Of a stretch of 64,000 nucleotides of DNA, positions 27,597 to 37,010 are shown piece after piece. Each line of letters starts with the position of its first letter. The first letter of the stretch is position 1. The notes below the pieces were generated by a model. That model did no database searches. It saw only the letters and a program-made list of their open reading frames with translations, and was not told where the DNA came from. Origin of the DNA: Candidatus Colimorpha pelethequi. Its GTDB lineage: Bacteria; Bacteroidota; Bacteroidia; Bacteroidales; P3. Location of the stretch: assembly GCA_018064245.1 (NCBI GenBank), contig JAGHVO010000036.1:1-64000 (forward strand), given 5' to 3'. The position numbers and the translations under genes were made by a program.

Positions 27597-28379
27597 CTAA
27601 AAGTATTCGATGGTACGTTCGGTGATGTACTCGGCATTAGCCATGCCGCCATCTTCGGAATATTCAGTCTTCTGCACCCAGTTGCCATTGTCGTCGTAGC
27701 GATAGCGATAGATGGTGATAAACACCTCTGGTTCTTCTTCGGTATAATCGTAGCGCATCAGCGTCACAGGCTGGCGATGGTCGTCGTATTCGTAACGAAG
27801 TTCCTGCATTTTCTTTTTCTCGCGGTCGTAGACAACGACTTTCAACACGGTACCATCGGCATTGTAGGTGTAAACCTCACGTCTATAGACATTGTTTTCG
27901 GGATCGTTGAGGCTGCGATGGCTTACGCGGCCAGCGCCGTCGTATTTGTACAACGTACGACATTCAACTTGACGCTCAGCGTCTTCCACATAGCTTTCCA
28001 CGAGGTAGAAATTGGGATCGTAGATGTAATAGGTGCGACCTATCACATTTTCATCGCCATCGACAATCTGTTCCAAAGTTGTCTGTCCAAAGGCATCACG
28101 TTTGTAGCGGGAACGGAACATCACATCCTCTTCGGCAACGGAGAAATAGACCATTCCACGACGCTCGCCCTTGGCGCTATAGGTAGTCTGGGTTTTTTCC
28201 AGCAAATCGCCACGTTGCACATTGTCATCGTCGGAAACCGCCTCATACATGTTGGAGCTGACTTGGCGCACACGGCCCACAAAACCATCACGACGCACGT
28301 CGGTGACACGGTTCTGAGCGCAAATATCATTGATTCCAGCGACTAAAAGCAGCGAAAGGAAAAGTGTTCTTATCTTCAT
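27597..28379 (-). CDS. Exported protein with YD/RHS-like beta repeats
   Basis: A 260-residue protein with a signal peptide (MKIRTLFLSLLLVAGINDICAQ). The rest consists of tandem beta units of YD/RHS style (LYKYDGAGRVSHRSL, VYTYNADGTVLKVVVYD, YRYRYDDNGNWVQKTEY). Such proteins are frequent in Bacteroidota but have no assigned function. It lies directly upstream of era and has its own TACTTTTGC box at 28449. The ORF track starts five codons earlier; M with the signal peptide is preferred. Confidence 0.75.
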   Translation of the reverse strand: MKIRTLFLSLLLVAGINDICAQNRVTDVRRDGFVGRVRQVSSNMYEAVSDDDNVQRGDLLEKTQTTYSAKGERRGMVYFSVAEEDVMFRSRYKRDAFGQTTLEQIVDGDENVIGRTYYIYDPNFYLVESYVEDAERQVECRTLYKYDGAGRVSHRSLNDPENNVYRREVYTYNADGTVLKVVVYDREKKKMQELRYEYDDHRQPVTLMRYDYTEEEPEVFITIYRYRYDDNGNWVQKTEYSEDGGMANAEYITERTIEYF

Positions 28380-28448
28380 AATGGTAGTTGTCATTTGTAT
28401 TACAAAACTTTATAAAATAACGAAGAAATCGCATATTTATTTCATTAT

Positions 28449-28457
28449 GCAAAAGTA
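28449..28457 (-). promoter_or_regulatory. -7 promoter box (TACTTTTGC), divergent
   Basis: TACTTTTGC on the minus strand serves the YD-repeat gene. The symporter promoter at 28471 points the other way. Confidence 0.6.
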
Positions 28458-28470
28458 CAAAAAAAAATTG

Positions 28471-28479
28471 TATTTTTGC
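28471..28479 (+). promoter_or_regulatory. -7 promoter box (TATTTTTGC) of the symporter gene
   Basis: TATTTTTGC overlaps the ORF-track start at 28476 and so supports the internal ATG at 28503. Confidence 0.7.
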
Positions 28480-28502
28480 AATTATTATTCTACGAATTTC
28501 TA

Positions 28503-29999
28503 ATGGAACTTACTATTCTTGTTTGTTTTGCAATATACACCCTGCTGTTGTTCGTCGTAATGTGGGCTTCTTCACGCAAAAGTGCCAACAACGACGCCTT
28601 CTTCAGAGGTCAGCGCAAATCGCCTTGGCCAGTGGTTGCATACGGTATGATAGGAGCATCCCTATCGGGCGTAACTTTCATGTCGGTGCCTGGCGGAGTT
28701 TATAGCAGCGGCTTCACATATCTTCCTTTAGTATTCGGATATGTAATAGGTTACGCCGTCATCGCCTTCGTTTTGCTGCCACTCTACTATCGACTCAACC
28801 TCACCTCAATCTACTCCTATCTCGAGCAACGGTTCGGAACTTCGTCGGAAAAGACAGGTGCGTTGTTTTTCATCATTTCCCGCCTCCTGGGATCGGCGCT
28901 GCGCATGTACCTCGTAGTGTTTGTACTGTACGAGTTCGTGTTCCGCGCGTGGGGCATTCCTTTCTGGGTTCCCGCGGTGGTCTTCATCGCCATCATCTTG
29001 CTCTACACCTTCCGCGGCGGACTCAAAACCGTGGTCTGGACCGACACCTTGCAGACCACATTTCTCCTTTTGGCAGCCATCGCCACGGTAGTAGCCATCT
29101 TAAACAAGCTCGACATCTCGTTGATTGACTTACTCAAACAATCGTCTGACGCCGGATTCACAAAGGTTTTTGAAACCGATGTCCACGCCCCGAAATACTA
29201 TTGGAAACAGATTCTCAGTGGAGCTTTCATCACCATTACAATGACAGGGCTCGACCAAGACATGATGCAGAAAAACCTCACTTGCAAGTCGCTGCGTGAC
29301 GCTCAGAAAAACGTACTGACCTCCAGTTTGTTGTTTGTGGTCGTCAATGTGCTGTTCCTCGCTTTGGGAGCCGCATTGATAGCATATGCTTCCGACACTG
29401 GATTTGCATTGCCCGTCAACGATGCCGGCATTGTGGTGGGCGACAAGATTTTCCCATCCATCGCCTTCTCGCTGAGTTCCTTTACCGCCGTGGTTTTCGT
29501 GCTGGGCATGGTCGCCGCAGGCTACTCCAGCGCTGACGGAACCCTTACGGCTCTCACCACCACTTTCTGCTACGACTTCTTAGGATTCGACCGCAAAGAA
29601 CATTCCGAAAACGAAGAGCGCCGCCAACTTCGCACCCGTCGCTGGGTACATATCTCTTTCGCATGCGTCTACCTGCTCATTATCATCGCATTCCGACCAT
29701 TCCACAACCAGTCACTCATCGACACGCTTTTCGACATTGCCGGCTTCACCTACGGACCGTTGCTAGGTCTCTACACCTTCGGGCTCTTCTCCAAACGAAC
29801 CGTGCGAGACCGTTGGGTGCCAGTCATCGCAGTCATCAGTCCCATCGTATGCTATATTCTCAAACTCAACTCAGTGGAATGGTTCAACGGCTACAAATTC
29901 GGATTTGAGATATTGTTGTTCAACGGTTTGCTCACCTATATTGGTTTGCTGATTGCCAGCAAGAAACGACAAGAAAAAGAAAAGAAAAATGAAGCATAA
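28503..29999 (+). CDS. Sodium:solute symporter (SSS family)
   Basis: A 498-residue membrane transporter with about 13 helices. It shows the SSS-type segment GMIGASLSGVTFMSVPGGVYS, WTDTLQTTFLLLAA and GLDQDMMQKNLTCKSLRDAQKN, which resemble the solute/sodium symporter family. The substrate cannot be read from sequence. The last codons overlap the start of the DUF4831 gene by 11 bases, so the two are co-transcribed. Confidence 0.9.
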   Translation: MELTILVCFAIYTLLLFVVMWASSRKSANNDAFFRGQRKSPWPVVAYGMIGASLSGVTFMSVPGGVYSSGFTYLPLVFGYVIGYAVIAFVLLPLYYRLNLTSIYSYLEQRFGTSSEKTGALFFIISRLLGSALRMYLVVFVLYEFVFRAWGIPFWVPAVVFIAIILLYTFRGGLKTVVWTDTLQTTFLLLAAIATVVAILNKLDISLIDLLKQSSDAGFTKVFETDVHAPKYYWKQILSGAFITITMTGLDQDMMQKNLTCKSLRDAQKNVLTSSLLFVVVNVLFLALGAALIAYASDTGFALPVNDAGIVVGDKIFPSIAFSLSSFTAVVFVLGMVAAGYSSADGTLTALTTTFCYDFLGFDRKEHSENEERRQLRTRRWVHISFACVYLLIIIAFRPFHNQSLIDTLFDIAGFTYGPLLGLYTFGLFSKRTVRDRWVPVIAVISPIVCYILKLNSVEWFNGYKFGFEILLFNGLLTYIGLLIASKKRQEKEKKNEA

Positions 30000-31116
30000 T
30001 TCCCATATCGTCAGACCGACATTCATCCTTTTTGCCAGTTGCATGCTCCTTTCGGGATGTTTTGGCAAATACGCAGTCTATTCAGCCAAGACGCAACCGC
30101 CGAGCAACGTAAAAGGCGGCATGCTCTACGCCTTGCCACGCACCGAAATCTGCATCGACGTACAGTTTGCCTATCGTGACACCTCGGGGATTCCCTTTGC
30201 CGAGTTTGCCGAAGAGATGCTCGCCTACGACAATTCCAAGGCCCGCTACACCATTGAAGGCATCACCCTCTCCACCCGTATCAAGGCCGACCCCGACCGA
30301 TACTATTTTGTCAATCCCAAAGGAGTAACGCTTCAGATCGACCAACGCAACCTGCTCAGATCCATCGGAATGGACGAATCCGAATGCATTCCTTCCGTCA
30401 ATTCGCAACACAAAGACATTCCCAACAATAATAACCAAACAACCTCCTACAACCTCTACGACCGCACCGACACATTCTACGTTCGTGGCGACCGACCAGG
30501 GCATCCCACCTTGGCTTCTTCTCGCAAAGACTCGCGCAGTCTGCGTCAACGCGCAGAAGACGCCGCAGAACGCATTGGAAATCTGCAAGAACGAAGGCTC
30601 CAACTGCTTGAAGGCGAAAGTGACGAACATTATTCCGCCGAAACCCTGCAACTCATGCTCCAACAAATCGACCGACAAGAAGCCACACTGACACAACAAT
30701 TCATCGGCAAGCAAACCACCGAAACCGTGCGATTCGTGGTGGAGCCCAAAGACGAGAAAAACCTAATTGACAACCAAACCATTGTGGTGTTCTACTACTC
30801 CCCTGCCAAGGGTATCACAGATTCCACCGACACCGAAGCCGTGGCAGTCAGCTGCAACATTCGCTGCATCGACAACATGAAAAACGCCACACGTTTCATC
30901 CGTTATCGCTTGGAACACAACAAAAATCCCGACAAGAGCCGCTTGTTTAAATACCGCCGTTCCGAAATGGCAGACGTAATAGTCTATTCCGACCTATTTC
31001 GCTACCAGCAGCAACTGCCAGTGGCACAATTCGGTCCAATCATCGAACTACCCAAAGGCAAGTTCAAAGCACGTTTCGACGAAAAAACGGGAGACTTGAT
31101 TTACTTCAGCAACTAA
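29989..31116 (+). CDS. DUF4831 lipoprotein
   Basis: A 375-residue protein with a lipoprotein signal (ASCMLLSGCFGKY, lipobox Cys near residue 23). The body matches the DUF4831 style (GGMLYALPRTEICIDVQF, IPFAEFAEEML, YYFVNPKGVTLQIDQRNLL). DUF4831 is Bacteroidota-specific and uncharacterised. The ATG at 29989 is used; the upstream part of the ORF is the tail of the symporter read in another frame. Confidence 0.85.
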   Translation: MKHNSHIVRPTFILFASCMLLSGCFGKYAVYSAKTQPPSNVKGGMLYALPRTEICIDVQFAYRDTSGIPFAEFAEEMLAYDNSKARYTIEGITLSTRIKADPDRYYFVNPKGVTLQIDQRNLLRSIGMDESECIPSVNSQHKDIPNNNNQTTSYNLYDRTDTFYVRGDRPGHPTLASSRKDSRSLRQRAEDAAERIGNLQERRLQLLEGESDEHYSAETLQLMLQQIDRQEATLTQQFIGKQTTETVRFVVEPKDEKNLIDNQTIVVFYYSPAKGITDSTDTEAVAVSCNIRCIDNMKNATRFIRYRLEHNKNPDKSRLFKYRRSEMADVIVYSDLFRYQQQLPVAQFGPIIELPKGKFKARFDEKTGDLIYFSN

Positions 31117-31119
31117 AGA

Positions 31120-31215
31120 GATGTTGAACTGTTGATTTGAAGGGGTGTTGATTTGTTGATTTGAAGATTGGAAGGATTCTATTCCTAATCACTATTCACA
31201 TTTCGCTATTCACTA
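31120..31215. repeat. Intergenic word-repeat tract (GATTTGTTGATTTGAAG, CACTATTCAC)
   Basis: GTTGATTTGAAGG and GTTGATTTGTTGATTTGAAG units, then CTAATCACTATTCAC and CTATTCACTATTG words, directly upstream of the RNase Z start. Confidence 0.85.
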
Positions 31216-31222
31216 TTGAAAA

Positions 31223-32008
31223 ATGAACTTTTTCACAACCATAATGGGCAGCGGAGCTGCCATTCCAACTCTTGCTCGACATTGTAGCGCACAATCTGTC
31301 AACATCAACGGTTTCAGGATGTTGCTCGACTGCGGCGAAGGCACGCAGAACCAACTTCGCGCCTACCATCAAAAGCTACAATCCTTCAGTCTTGTCTGCA
31401 TCTCGCACCTTCACGGCGACCATTTGTTCGGACTGCCCGGACTACTGTCCACGATGCACCTCTGTGGTCGCACCGAACCCATAGACGTCGTCGGCCCCAA
31501 AGGCCTCAAAGCCATCCTTGAGCCCATCTTTTTGTTTTCCAACACCATATTGAACTACGAACTGCGTATCACCGAGTTGGAAGGAAACGACTATCGACAA
31601 GTTTTCGAGGAACGACGCTGCAAGGTTTTCGCATTTCCCTTACGTCACTCCGTACCCACCTACGGCTATGTGATTGAAGAGATTCCGCGTAGCGCCAACA
31701 GCGCTCCTCGTCGCTATGCCTACTGCTGCGACACCGCCTATGACGAAACAATCCTGCCCTACATACAGAACGTCAACCTTTTGTGCATGGAAAGCACGTT
31801 CGCAAACGATTTCCAAGCCGTGGCAGACGAGAAGTTGCATTGCACAGCCGCCCAAGCCGCCACTTTGGCACAGAAAGCCAACGCCAAGCAACTGCTGCTG
31901 ACCCATTTCAGCGCCCGCTACAAAGAACTCGACACCCTCATGGCAGAAGCCCAAGCCATCTTCCCTGCAGCCATCGCCGCCCACGACGGCGAACGGTATG
32001 GAATCTGA
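31223..32008 (+). CDS. rnz: Ribonuclease Z, short form
   Basis: A 261-residue tRNA 3'-processing endonuclease of the metallo-beta-lactamase fold. The motif HLHGDHLFGLPG near residues 56-67 and the later HS, CCDT and THFSARY motifs are present. Usual Bacteroidota RNase Z is around 300 residues. Here the segment between YGYVIEE and RRYAYCCDT is missing about 40 residues. The zinc ligands appear intact, so activity is likely. Confidence 0.9.
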   Translation: MNFFTTIMGSGAAIPTLARHCSAQSVNINGFRMLLDCGEGTQNQLRAYHQKLQSFSLVCISHLHGDHLFGLPGLLSTMHLCGRTEPIDVVGPKGLKAILEPIFLFSNTILNYELRITELEGNDYRQVFEERRCKVFAFPLRHSVPTYGYVIEEIPRSANSAPRRYAYCCDTAYDETILPYIQNVNLLCMESTFANDFQAVADEKLHCTAAQAATLAQKANAKQLLLTHFSARYKELDTLMAEAQAIFPAAIAAHDGERYGI

Positions 32009-32157
32009 TATCGGAACGAGAAGACCACCGAGATTCAATCTCGGAATTAGCGACAAACTTCAGCATCCACACCGAATCAAAACAACAAGAACCAGAAACC
32101 TTTTAAGAAGTCAAAGTTCTTGCTTATTTTTTATATTGAATTCTCAATTATTTTTTG

Positions 32158-32166
32158 TATATTTGC
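32158..32166 (+). promoter_or_regulatory. -7 promoter box (TATATTTGC) of secA
   Basis: TATATTTGC, 76 bases upstream of the secA ATG. The leader then contains TTAAAACTTAATAC and ACTTAAAACTTT words. Confidence 0.6.
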
Positions 32167-32242
32167 ACTTTTCACGGACTATGTCCGCGAAAGGTAATCA
32201 TTTGGATTAAAACTTAATACTTTGAACTTAAAACTTTAATAT

Positions 32243-35200
32243 ATGTCAAACTTTTTAATGAAGCTTTTCGGCAACAAGTCACAGCGCGACCTCAAAGAGG
32301 TTCAGCCCTACTTGGATGCCGCACTCGCCATCTACCCTTCTATCCAAGCATTAGACAACGACCAACTGCGTGCCAAGACCATTGAATTCAAAGAGCGTAT
32401 CCGCAAAGAAGTTGAATCTGAAGAGACCGAACTGGCGCAGTTGCGCAGCCGTATCGAAGAAGAATACGACATGTCCGTCGAGGAAAAAGAGGAAATCTAC
32501 AAGCGCATCGATTCCTTGGAATCCACCTCTTACGACAAGACCCAGAAAGTACTGAACGACATCCTGCCCGAAGCCTTCGCCGTGGTGAAGGAGACCGCCC
32601 GCCGCTTTGCAGAAAACGAAGAGGTTGTCGTGACTGCTACAGACCACGACCGCGACCTTAGCGCTACGCGCGAAAGCGTCCGCATCGAAGGCGACAAGGC
32701 CTACTACCGCAACACCTGGATGGCTGGTGGCAACATGGTTAAGTGGGACATGGTTCACTATGACGTGCAGCTCATTGGTGGCGTGGTGCTTCACAGCGGA
32801 AAAATCGCCGAGATGGCTACAGGTGAAGGAAAGACCCTTGTAGCAACGCTGCCAGTCTATCTGAACGCACTTTCAGGCAAGGGTGTACACGTTGTTACAG
32901 TGAACGACTATTTGGCAAAACGTGACTCCGAATGGATGGGTATGCTGTTCGAGTTCCACGGCTTGAAAGTTGACTGTATTGACAAACACGAACCCCATAG
33001 TGACGAGCGCAAAGCCGCCTACAACGCCGATATCACCTATGGTACCAACAACGAATTTGGTTTCGACTATTTGCGCGACAACATGAGCCGCAATCCCGAC
33101 GAGCTGGTACAGCGCGGACACAACTACGCCATCGTCGATGAGGTCGATTCCGTGTTGATTGACGATGCTCGTACCCCTCTGATCATCTCCGGTCCTACCG
33201 GCAAGGGTGACGATGAGCAGGAATTCAACCGTTTCAAGCCTGTCATCGAAAAACTCTACGGCGTGCAGCGCACCATGGTAACACAGATTTTGGCCGACGC
33301 CAAGAAAGCCCTCGCCGAAAATCCCGACCCAAAACCAGAAGACGAAGGCGCCAAACTGTTGCTCCGCGCCTATCGTGGCTTGCCCAAAAACAAGGCACTC
33401 ATCAAGTTCCTGTCCGAGACCGGCATCAAGACAATCCTTCAGAAGACTGAGAACTTCTACATGCAGGAACAGAACAAATACATGCACATCATCGACGATG
33501 AGCTGTATTTCGTGATTGACGAAAAGAACCGTCAGGTGGAACTCACCGACAAAGGCATGGACTTCCTCGCCGATATGGGCGAAGACCGCAAGTTCTACCA
33601 GCTGCCCGACATTGGAGCCGAAATCGCAGAGCTTGAGCACGATGCCAGCCTCTCCGCCGACGAGAAAGCCGCCAAGAAAGAAGAGATCTACAACAACTAC
33701 GCAATCCAGTCCGACCGCGTCCACACTGTCGATCAGCTGCTGAAAGCCTACACCCTTTTCGAGCGCGACGTTGACTACATCCTCACCGAGGACAACCAAG
33801 TGAAGATTGTAGATGAGCAGACCGGCCGTATCATGGAAGGCCGCCGTTGGAGCGACGGATTGCACCAAGCCGTAGAAGCCAAGGAAAACGCAAAGGTAGA
33901 AGCCGCCACGCAGACCTACGCCACCATCACTTTGCAGAACTATTTCCGCATGTACAAGAAGTTGGCGGGTATGACGGGTACGGCAGAAACCGAGGCTGGC
34001 GAGTTCTGGAACATCTACAAGCTCGACGTAGTGGTCATCCCCACCAACCGTCCTATTGCGCGCGACGACATGAACGACATGATCTACAAGACCAAACGCG
34101 AGAAATTCAAAGCCGTAATTGACGAAATCGAACGTTTGATTGGAGAAGGACGTCCCGTATTGGTAGGTACAACCTCCGTCGAGACCTCCGAATTGCTCAG
34201 CAAGATGCTGAAGATGAAGCGCATTCCTCACAATGTCTTGAACGCCAAGTTGCATAAGAAAGAGGCCGACATCGTTGCCGAGGCTGGTGAAGCCGGCAAG
34301 GTGACCATCGCCACCAACATGGCAGGTCGTGGTACCGATATCAAGCTGAAAGGCAACGTAAAAGAAGCCGGTGGCTTGGCAATCATCGGCACCGAGCGTC
34401 ACGAAAGCCGCCGCGTTGACCGCCAGTTGCGTGGTCGTGCCGGTCGTCAGGGCGACCCTGGTTCATCTCTGTTCTTCGTATCCTTGGAAGACGACCTGAT
34501 GAGACTTTTCGGTTCCGAACGTATCGCAAATATCATGGACCGAATGGGTTTGCAAGAAGGCGAAGTCATCCAGCACTCAATGATTACCAAGCAAATCGAG
34601 AAAGCGCAGAAAAAGGTGGAAGAGAACAACTTCGGTATGCGTAAACGTCTGCTGGAATACGACGACGTGATGAACAACCAACGTACGGTCATCTACAACA
34701 AGCGTCGCAACGCCTTGTATGGCGACCGCCTCTCGATAGACATCAGCAACATGTTCTACGACACCTGCGAACTGATCTACAACGATGCCTACCAGAACAA
34801 CGACTACGAAGGTTTCAAGATGGAGATGATTCGCGTGTTTGCCTGCGAGGTTCCATTCACCGAGAAAGAGCTCTTCAATAGCCGTTCCAACGACATGATC
34901 AAGAAGCTCTACGACATGACCTACAACGCCTTCAAGGAACGTATGCAACGTATGGCAGAGCTGGCATATCCTTTCATCAAGAACATCTACGAAAACACCC
35001 GCTACGAGAATGTGGCATTCCCCATCACCGACGGACGCAAGACTATGAATGTTGTGGTGCCCGTAAAGAAGGCCTACAACTCAATGGGACGTGAGATTGA
35101 ACTGAGCATCGAGAAGAACATCACCCTCGCCATCATCGACGATTTGTGGAAAGAGCACTTGCGCGAACTGGACGACCTGAAGACGAGCGTACAAAACGCC

Positions 35201-35536
35201 GCCTACGAGCAGAAAGACCCGCTATTGATCTACAAGTTCGAGAGCTTCAACCTCTTTGAGAAGATGTTGCTTGAAATCAACCGCGAAATCTCCTCGTTCT
35301 TGAGCCGTGCCTCACTGCCCGTGAAGCAAGACAGCGACGTACGCGAAGCCCATCAGCCCCAAAGCGACGACCGCAAACTGACCACCAGCCGTCAGGAAGA
35401 GGTGGCAAGCCAGCGCACCGCTCCTCGCGAGAAACCGCAACCCGTACATGTTGAGAAGAAAGTCGGCAGAAACGATCCCTGTCCTTGCGGTTCTGGCAAG
35501 AAATACAAGAACTGTCACGGCAGAGACTTGGAATAA
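32243..35536 (+). CDS. secA: Preprotein translocase ATPase SecA
   Basis: A 1097-residue SecA, the motor that drives preproteins through SecYEG. Walker A is [26 protein letters not shown] is the DEAD-type box, and [12 protein letters not shown] with [16 protein letters not shown] are helicase motifs V and VI. The C-terminus has the zinc SecB-binding motif [14 protein letters not shown]. It is longer than the E. coli protein, with inserts typical of Bacteroidota. A single-gene transcript ends at the hairpin at 35561. Confidence 0.98.
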   Translation: MSNFLMKLFGNKSQRDLKEVQPYLDAALAIYPSIQALDNDQLRAKTIEFKERIRKEVESEETELAQLRSRIEEEYDMSVEEKEEIYKRIDSLESTSYDKTQKVLNDILPEAFAVVKETARRFAENEEVVVTATDHDRDLSATRESVRIEGDKAYYRNTWMAGGNMVKWDMVHYDVQLIGGVVLHSGKIAEMATGEGKTLVATLPVYLNALSGKGVHVVTVNDYLAKRDSEWMGMLFEFHGLKVDCIDKHEPHSDERKAAYNADITYGTNNEFGFDYLRDNMSRNPDELVQRGHNYAIVDEVDSVLIDDARTPLIISGPTGKGDDEQEFNRFKPVIEKLYGVQRTMVTQILADAKKALAENPDPKPEDEGAKLLLRAYRGLPKNKALIKFLSETGIKTILQKTENFYMQEQNKYMHIIDDELYFVIDEKNRQVELTDKGMDFLADMGEDRKFYQLPDIGAEIAELEHDASLSADEKAAKKEEIYNNYAIQSDRVHTVDQLLKAYTLFERDVDYILTEDNQVKIVDEQTGRIMEGRRWSDGLHQAVEAKENAKVEAATQTYATITLQNYFRMYKKLAGMTGTAETEAGEFWNIYKLDVVVIPTNRPIARDDMNDMIYKTKREKFKAVIDEIERLIGEGRPVLVGTTSVETSELLSKMLKMKRIPHNVLNAKLHKKEADIVAEAGEAGKVTIATNMAGRGTDIKLKGNVKEAGGLAIIGTERHESRRVDRQLRGRAGRQGDPGSSLFFVSLEDDLMRLFGSERIANIMDRMGLQEGEVIQHSMITKQIEKAQKKVEENNFGMRKRLLEYDDVMNNQRTVIYNKRRNALYGDRLSIDISNMFYDTCELIYNDAYQNNDYEGFKMEMIRVFACEVPFTEKELFNSRSNDMIKKLYDMTYNAFKERMQRMAELAYPFIKNIYENTRYENVAFPITDGRKTMNVVVPVKKAYNSMGREIELSIEKNITLAIIDDLWKEHLRELDDLKTSVQNAAYEQKDPLLIYKFESFNLFEKMLLEINREISSFLSRASLPVKQDSDVREAHQPQSDDRKLTTSRQEEVASQRTAPREKPQPVHVEKKVGRNDPCPCGSGKKYKNCHGRDLE

Positions 35537-35560
35537 TCAAAACGACCTTCGATTCAAACA

Positions 35561-35584
35561 AAAGGATGTCATAAGACATCCTTT
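35561..35584 (+). terminator. Intrinsic terminator after secA
   Basis: AAAGGATGTC / GACATCCTTT stem, loop ATAA, then a T-run. The stem core AGGATGTC/GACATCCT is identical to that of the ferredoxin terminator at 14015. Confidence 0.9.
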
Positions 35585-35586
35585 TT

Positions 35587-36150
35587 TCATTCATATCTAC
35601 CCTTGTACTCATACTTGGCCTTAGCGGTGAAAAGGCTGATGAAATCGGACTTGGCGGCAGTATAGCCGTCACGGTCGTGCTCATACTTTTTCCAAAGCTG
35701 AAGTTTGAGTGTTTCGTATGCTTTGGCGATGTCGGCATGATCCAACAGATAATCACGGAAGTAGAGCTCGTCATGATCACCCTGATGGCAGAGATGAAGA
35801 TGAAACACCCGCTCGACAAATCCATTTTCAGTGTAACCTTTGTTGAAAGAGCGTCTGCTTGCCGTCTGGCTCATGCAAAGGTATCCACACTGCTCAATTT
35901 GTTCTTGGACAAGGTCGAAGTCGGCATACTGCGGCACCTCCAGCAAAATGTCGATAATAGGTTTCGCCCAGATGGTCGGAACGGCAGTGCTACCGATATG
36001 GCTGATACGCTCAAGCTGCGGCAAAGCTTTTTGCAGCCGTTCAGCCTCCTCGTCATACCAATCCTTCCAGCAAGGGCGATGAGGAGTCAAAAAGATGGGA
36101 AAGAGTTGCCAAAGTTCCTCCAAAGACATATCAGCAAGGTTCTTATTCAT
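35587..36150 (-). CDS. GrpB family nucleotidyltransferase-like protein
   Basis: A 187-residue GrpB/DUF4269-type protein. The nucleotidyltransferase-like core shows ISHIGSTAVPTIWAKPIIDILLEV, and the C-terminal part FNKGYTENGFVERVFHLHLC and LYFRDYLLDH is typical. GrpB functions in the family are poorly known. The ATG at 36150 overlaps the end of the upstream GNAT gene by eight bases, so the two are coupled. Confidence 0.88.
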   Translation of the reverse strand: MNKNLADMSLEELWQLFPIFLTPHRPCWKDWYDEEAERLQKALPQLERISHIGSTAVPTIWAKPIIDILLEVPQYADFDLVQEQIEQCGYLCMSQTASRRSFNKGYTENGFVERVFHLHLCHQGDHDELYFRDYLLDHADIAKAYETLKLQLWKKYEHDRDGYTAAKSDFISLFTAKAKYEYKGRYE

Positions 36151-36694
36151 TGGGGGCGGAACAGATTTTTGAAAGGTATGTAGGAAATGGATAATCCTGA
36201 AAAAGAGCCTTATAATCCTCAAGTCGGAAAGATTCACGACTATTGAGGATAATGTAATTGGCGACACCATCAATGGTGGAATGAATCAGACCCGTGTCTC
36301 GCAAACCATTGCGAAGATAGAAATTCATACGGCGGACACGCATCTCCTTGTTGTCACAGGCATCGTAGATGCTTTCTATCAAAATCGCCAAATCTTTTCC
36401 CGAATAGCGTTCTTTAAGAGATTGCAAGATCGAAGCGCCATAACCATTGTTGCGCAGTTTTGGTTTGACCGCAAAATAGAGTAGCAGCGCAACATTCTCA
36501 CGAACAATCAAATAAGTAAGCCCAACAAACTTTCTTCCTTCATAAAATACAAGATACTCCGCCCTACCCTTTCGGGCGGCAGCATGGATTTCACGCAAAG
36601 AATGACGTTCAATCTTTGGAAAAGCAGAAAGATAAAGTCTGTCAGCCTTGATGGCGGAACAAGAAAAGAGACAACGAATAGGATGAATTGTCAT
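36143..36694 (-). CDS. GNAT-like acetyltransferase
   Basis: A 183-residue protein with a GNAT fold. The segment FVGLTYLIVRENVALLLYFA is followed by the acetyl-CoA loop VKPKLRNNGYGASILQSL, near residues 80-97. The substrate is unknown. The M at 36694 is preferred; the longer ORF begins upstream of the TATCTTTGC box at 36714. It forms a two-gene transcript with GrpB. Confidence 0.82.
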   Translation of the reverse strand: MTIHPIRCLFSCSAIKADRLYLSAFPKIERHSLREIHAAARKGRAEYLVFYEGRKFVGLTYLIVRENVALLLYFAVKPKLRNNGYGASILQSLKERYSGKDLAILIESIYDACDNKEMRVRRMNFYLRNGLRDTGLIHSTIDGVANYIILNSRESFRLEDYKALFQDYPFPTYLSKICSAPNE

Positions 36695-36713
36695 AAAAAA
36701 CGATTTTTCTTTT

Positions 36714-36722
36714 GCAAAGATA
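36714..36722 (-). promoter_or_regulatory. -7 promoter box (TATCTTTGC) of the GNAT gene
   Basis: TATCTTTGC ends 19 bases before the ATG at 36694 and decides that start. Confidence 0.7.
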
Positions 36723-36734
36723 CGTTTTTTTGGC

Positions 36735-36815
36735 AATTAAAATCAACAATTTATCAATTCAACAAATCAACATTTTATAAAAATCAACAATTCAACAATT
36801 CAACAATTCAACATT
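36735..36815. repeat. Intergenic word-repeat tract (CAACAATTCAACAATTCAAC)
   Basis: Runs of ATCAACAATT, CAACAAATCAAC and TTCAACAATTCAACAATT between the GNAT promoter and the btuB promoter. Confidence 0.85.
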
Positions 36816-36821
36816 TTTTCG

Positions 36822-36830
36822 TACCTTTGC
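36822..36830 (+). promoter_or_regulatory. -7 promoter box (TACCTTTGC) of the btuB operon
   Basis: TACCTTTGC sits just before the cobalamin riboswitch, as expected for its promoter. Confidence 0.75.
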
Positions 36831-36837
36831 AAACGAA

Positions 36838-36999
36838 TTCGGTCACCGAAAGGTGCTAAGAGGGAATGCCGTGAAATTCGGCAACAGTCCCGCTGCTGTA
36901 AGCTCAAACGCTGCAAAGCATCCTTTTCATCAGGCCACTATACGGCGCCACAGTCGTACGGGAAGGCGGAAAGGAGATGAGCAAGTCAGAAGACCTGCC
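36838..36999 (+). promoter_or_regulatory. Cobalamin (B12) riboswitch
   Basis: The element has the conserved parts of a cobalamin riboswitch: GGTGCTAAGAGGGAATGCCG, the B12-box-related GTCCCGCTGCTGTAAG, GCCACTA, GGGAAGGCGG and the closing AGTCAGAAGACCTGCC. It lies 12 bases before the btuB start. By family knowledge, B12 binding would repress the receptor operon, probably by blocking ribosome access because the element is so close to the start. Confidence 0.93.
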
Positions 37000-37010
37000 A
37001 ATTCTTAACA

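Noticed and set aside
32873-34402. 509-codon minus-strand ORF over secA, and other long antisense ORFs (9347-10699, 15857-17167, 47951-49324)
   Set aside because: Each lies exactly opposite a well-supported conserved gene; none has a recognisable domain or its own promoter. They follow from codon composition of the real genes.
36735-36815. CRISPR-like repeats in the CAACAATT tract
   Set aside because: Units are short (7-10 bases) and contiguous, without unique spacers or palindromic repeats; no cas genes are present.
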